Assembly (NCBI GenBank): GCA_010094045.1
Contig: ML986698.1
Location: 125,201-161,449 of the forward strand
Source: Lojkania enalia
Lineage: Eukaryota > Ascomycota > Dothideomycetes > Pleosporales
DNA: 36,249 bases
Direction of reading: 5' to 3'
The notes beneath the pieces are model-generated. The model was not told the DNA's origin. It was given only the letters and a program-made list of their open reading frames with translations, and ran no database searches. This document shows, piece by piece, positions 32,781 to 36,249 of this stretch. A program made the position numbers and the translations under genes. The first letter of the stretch is position 1, and each line of letters opens with the position of its first letter.

Positions 32781-33671
32781 ATGGACACAACGATGAGTCC
32801 TTCTCCGGCCGCCTTTTCCTACGCTGACGTACCAACCCCACCGGCCTCGTCCATCGCACCGTCACATCACCCCTCCCCGCTTCCGCAGCCTAGAAAGAAA
32901 CCCCTCAAACCAGGGAGTTCAAAGGAAAGCGAGTTGATTCAATATCTAGACCACGGCATCACGAGCATCAAGAGACGATGGGCGAAGCGCATGTTCAAGG
33001 ATGAGGAGATCGGCAAAGACGACGTGAGGGGATATCATAATTTTAAAGAAGCTGCGACAGATATCGATAGCTTAATCGATGTGATTTGGGTTTCTAGTTC
33101 TCGTACGTGAATCCCACCAATCCAGCAACTTAATTTACGAAGGTAATGCTAATGATCGGCAGCAAACCTCCAGATACCGTACCTTCTCTCCATAGCGCTC
33201 ATGATTGCCGACTTCCTCCATGACTTCTTGCCTGCGCCGCGTGCGACGTTTCAGCTGCTAGACAAATTGGACCACGCATTTTCAAGCCTCCTGCAAGGCA
33301 AAAACTCGGACACCTGCGAGTTTCTACCTGGTTTCGAGGGGGGACGGACCGTGACCACGACAGACAAAGTGCGACTGAAGAGCATAGTAGAGCGGACAAG
33401 GCTTACCGTTGTGGAGGTCTTGTCTAGGGATAACCGAGAGGATCGAGATGTGTCAACGGAATTCCAAGATGAAAGAATGGAGGAAGACATAGAACAAGAG
33501 GGTAGAAAGGGTGATACAGTCAAGTTTGAGGGGTTTAACGAGGATGATGACGATGACGATGACGATGATGAGAGGGAAGAAATGCACATTGCTAAAGTAT
33601 ACGAGCGGACGATCGGTGAATTGGGTGACGTCCTGGGGGGCCCGCCGATTGGCATAATCACTGATGATTGA
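32781..33671 (+). CDS. Unassigned fungal protein with C-terminal acidic tract
   Basis: Model: exons 32781-33102 and 33163-33671, 276 residues; donor GTACGT, acceptor CGGCAG, intron 60 nt with a GCTAATG branch site. The N-terminus is Pro/Ser-rich. A helical core begins near residue 55 (SKESELIQYLDHGITSIKRR) and continues across the splice junction into LQIPYLLSIALMIADFLHDF and FQLLDKLDHAFSSLLQG. Then comes LPGFEGGRTVTTTDKVRLKS, a Glu/Asp-rich linker with nine consecutive Asp residues, and a closing VYERTIGELGDVLGGPPIGI segment ending in TDD. I recall this pattern from conserved, uncharacterised ascomycete proteins but cannot name the family. The lack of signal peptide or membrane segment suggests a soluble intracellular protein. 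Confidence 0.75.
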
Positions 33672-34215
33672 AGGGATGATCAGACATTAAATGATACAGT
33701 ATACGGTTATGTGTTATGGCCAATACCCTTTTCGATAGATGGTGAAGATTTTTTTTTATCTGCTTTCCGATACCTATATATTAGGGTCTTTTCCGGCTTC
33801 ACGTTAGTATTTCTTTATTATCCTTGTCTAATAATCAAGTCAACCTTATTTTTTGTTCCTGGAACTATCAAGTGCCTTATTTGGTAGTTCATTGCGCTCC
33901 GAAGCGGGCAAAGGCGGCCTCTACATACAGAATCGATCTTAACCAATTTGTAGCGACTCATATACGCCCTCAGGTCGAGCATGTTCCGGGATTGAATTGA
34001 CGTAGTTGCCATTCTCGGACGTCACCGATGGCGGTGAGGCCGCACAACTTTCGCCGTCCAAACGAATAGATGCCCCCCAATCCTCACACCTCCTCTCGTG
34101 CCAAATGCCCCCCTTATCCGCTAGGTTTGCTTCAACTGCGACGCGATTACTCTCCTCAATCCCCACCCCCTTCCCACCACGACTGCGCAACCAATCGGGG
34201 CCGTCGTCGCTCACC
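33672..34215. other. Intergenic region before the interrupted gene
   Basis: No separate gene. The frame of the next gene is open back to a TTG at 34006, with one further ATG at 34105. A minus-strand open frame at 33939-34469 is a shadow of that gene. Confidence 0.5.
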
Positions 34216-36090
34216 ATGCTCGTATACCACGCGGCCGGCGTCCGCATACGCCTCAGCGCCTCCAAACTCCAGGACACCGTCACGCACGAAACCAGGTTTA
34301 ACAATGCCGAGGCCTCCGAGAATAGCGATGCTGCCGAGGAGAGGCTCCGCGAGACGGCCTTCCTGAGCGAGAAAAACGTTGCATTCCCCAGCGACGCAGA
34401 GGTCATGAGCGTCAACTTCCTCAAGAATGTTCCATTCCTACAGGTGAAGGCTAGCGCGGACTTGTTCAAGATGGAGGCCGGTGTTGATCACGCCGGGAGG
34501 CGGCATTCAGGCCGGGTGGCGCAGCTGAAGGCCAAAGAAGAACGTCCTAGGAATGAGTATGTGGAAATGGTCGTGGACATGGTGAAGCAACCGCCGAGGA
34601 CGCGCCTCCAGCCTCATGGCGCTTCGCTAATCGTTGAGCCTCCAAACTGGATACATGTTCCGCCGTCACCATCACTTGACTTTGAGCTTCGCCCTCCCTT
34701 TCGCCACAACCCGGAATTGGTCCCCAAAGCCCTCACGCTCCATGTCATTCTGTCCGATAAGACGTTCCTACCTAGTTTCGAAACCGATAGGGCCTAGAAT
34801 CTTATGATTGACGTCATTTTTAACGGAATTCTCGTCAGCAGCGTCCTCGTGCACAGGAGAGGTATTGTGTCAAGGAACAAATCATTCCATCAGGTTTTCT
34901 CTGGCACACGCATCGATGTTCTTGCCGAACGCCCTTGGGTCATCATTCCACTGGGCCAAAACGCGGACGGAAGCCTAAGGGGACTAACGAGGGCAATCGG
35001 CGTCAAAGAGCAGTGGGACCAGATTTGTGTAGCGCTTCTGGACGAAGTGGACAATCGAGGCGTCAATACGTATGGCGAGAGACCCCCGAGTATAGACTAT
35101 CTAGAGGATTTAGCTAATATGGGCATGCCACCGGCGGCTGAGGGCTTGCAGGAACCTGGGGGGAGGAAGTTCGGGGTCGTTGATGTTGTTATTATACATG
35201 GGACAGGAAGGATGTCGAACGAAGGGCTATCATATCTCAAAGGGCCGCAAAGGCTACCTGATGGACGGTACAAGAAGAAGAGAAGTGATAGCCAGCAGAT
35301 GATGGAAGGAAAGATGAAGAATTCAGGTTCCTTATCTGGCCACTATGGACTCTCGCCTGACCGAAACGCGGGAGGGGATACCAATTCTAATGATGAGCTC
35401 AGACAGCAACAGGACCAGCAAGGGTGCACTAAGGAATTATACCCGGCTGTGGGCCCTTCGACACAGCCCACATTAATACCAGACCAGAAGCTTTTGCCCT
35501 CGTCGCAAAGCTCGTTGCCCTTGGTCTCTTCCTCGATATCGATCCCAACAGTTCGCAATCGCCCCTCTGTGTTGGCCTCGTTCTCTATACCGCTTGGGCT
35601 GGCTCCCATCCAGATTCCATATCTGTTGGCAAGATTGAAGCGGGTGCAGGATTCCTCGATAGTCTCACAGCAACCTACTATGACATGGTTTCTCTCTCTG
35701 TCTCTGACTAGTTTAGGACCGAGCCAACAGAGTAAGGGAAACCTTGGAAGGAATAGTCTCCCCCATTCAGTGTCTAATACGGATGAGCCTAGCTCTGTCA
35801 ATTTATTCGACGGTCCCAAATTATCTAGCCAGGAGCTCAACCCAAGTCTTAGGAGGGTGTCTATCGGTCAGGTAAATCTGTCCTCATATGGCCCTGAAGC
35901 TCCACCAAAAGATACCCCGCCTGCGATTGGAAACTCGCGCCACGGGACATTTACTTTCTCGGGGAGCCCGACGGACATTTCCCCTTTAGCTACACCATTA
36001 CACAATAATGCATTCTATCATGTGGTGAGAGGCGAATCTTGTCTCAGGGAGGGAGATGAAGAGCTGAACTGGTTGATTGAGGATGGCTAG
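34216..36090 (+). pseudogene. Long open frame interrupted by one in-frame TAG
   Basis: From ATG 34216 one frame runs 624 codons to the TAG at 36088, except for a single TAG at 34795-34797 (codon 194). Both sides read as one protein: KALTLHVILSDKTFLPSF precedes the stop, and MIDVIFNGILVSSVLVH, HQVFSGTRIDVLAERPWVII and GGRKFGVVDVVIIHGTGR follow it, before a long Ser/Pro-rich disordered region and an acidic end (DEELNWLIEDG). I found no in-frame GT-AG intron that would remove the stop; one GT-AG pair (34744-34841) shifts the frame. It may be a pseudogene, a nonsense allele, a sequencing error, or two neighbouring genes. An upstream in-frame ATG at 34105 would add 37 Ser/Pro-rich residues. The family is not identified; it looks like a conserved fungal protein with an alpha/beta N-terminal region. 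Confidence 0.6.
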
Positions 36091-36249
36091 CAGGCCATAT
36101 TTATGTATATAAGGAAGGGTATATCAGCTGATATCCAGTGTGATTTGATATCGTGCGACGGTATCCGATACAACCTGCAACCGGATAACTTGCTCCCGTA
36201 CGGTAGTAGGAAATCGTACTCAGTAGACTCGCCAAATCCCTATCACATA
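36091..36249. other. 3' flank at window end
   Basis: Only 159 bases after the stop at 36090; no feature is recognised. Confidence 0.5.

Noticed and set aside
33939..34469. 176-codon minus-strand frame
   Set aside because: Antisense shadow of the interrupted plus-strand gene.

Overview
The window looks like nuclear DNA of a filamentous ascomycete (Pezizomycotina). It has short GT-AG introns of about 49-75 nt (two longer ones of 109 and 195 nt) with CTAAC/CTGAC-like branch points, single-gene transcription units, pyrimidine-rich leaders, and proteins typical of that group (Ies4, a Gid1/Vid30 protein, Ptc5, a Crh-type GH16 enzyme, an MCT-like permease). The class within Pezizomycotina cannot be fixed from the sequence alone. 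I saw no tRNA, rRNA, CRISPR or complete transposon.

Layout. 1.4-3.0 kb: an MCT-like MFS permease with three exons. 4.0-7.4 kb: a single-exon 1129-residue ankyrin-repeat protein with a coiled-coil and proline-rich tail. 7.4-11.3 kb: gene-poor DNA with simple repeats and one possible small spliced gene near 9.6-9.9 kb. 11.3-18.5 kb: the conserved core, three plus-strand genes in a row: Ies4 (INO80 chromatin remodeller), Gid1/Vid30 (GID/CTLH ubiquitin ligase) and Ptc5 (mitochondrial PP2C acting on pyruvate dehydrogenase). 18.5-20.9 kb: gene-poor, with a doubtful small ORF followed at once by a perfect 12-bp hairpin. 20.9-21.7 kb: the only minus-strand gene, a low-complexity Ser/Pro-rich protein. 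23.8-24.5 kb: a small secreted protein. 25.1-26.9 kb: what looks like a broken gene. 28.7-29.8 kb: an unidentified protein with a transposase-like helix-turn-helix region. 30.8-32.0 kb: a Crh-type cell-wall transglycosylase with a C-terminal membrane anchor. 32.8-33.7 kb: an unassigned protein with an Asp tract. 34.2-36.1 kb: a long open frame cut by one in-frame TAG.

The genes do not form an obvious pathway or secondary-metabolite cluster. Links are general: Gid1 and Ptc5 both act in carbon-source control (gluconeogenic enzyme turnover, pyruvate dehydrogenase activity). I found no clear new multi-gene system. The most useful leads are the in-frame TAG at 34795, the broken gene at 25.1-26.9 kb, the possible small gene at 9.6-9.9 kb and the strong hairpins.
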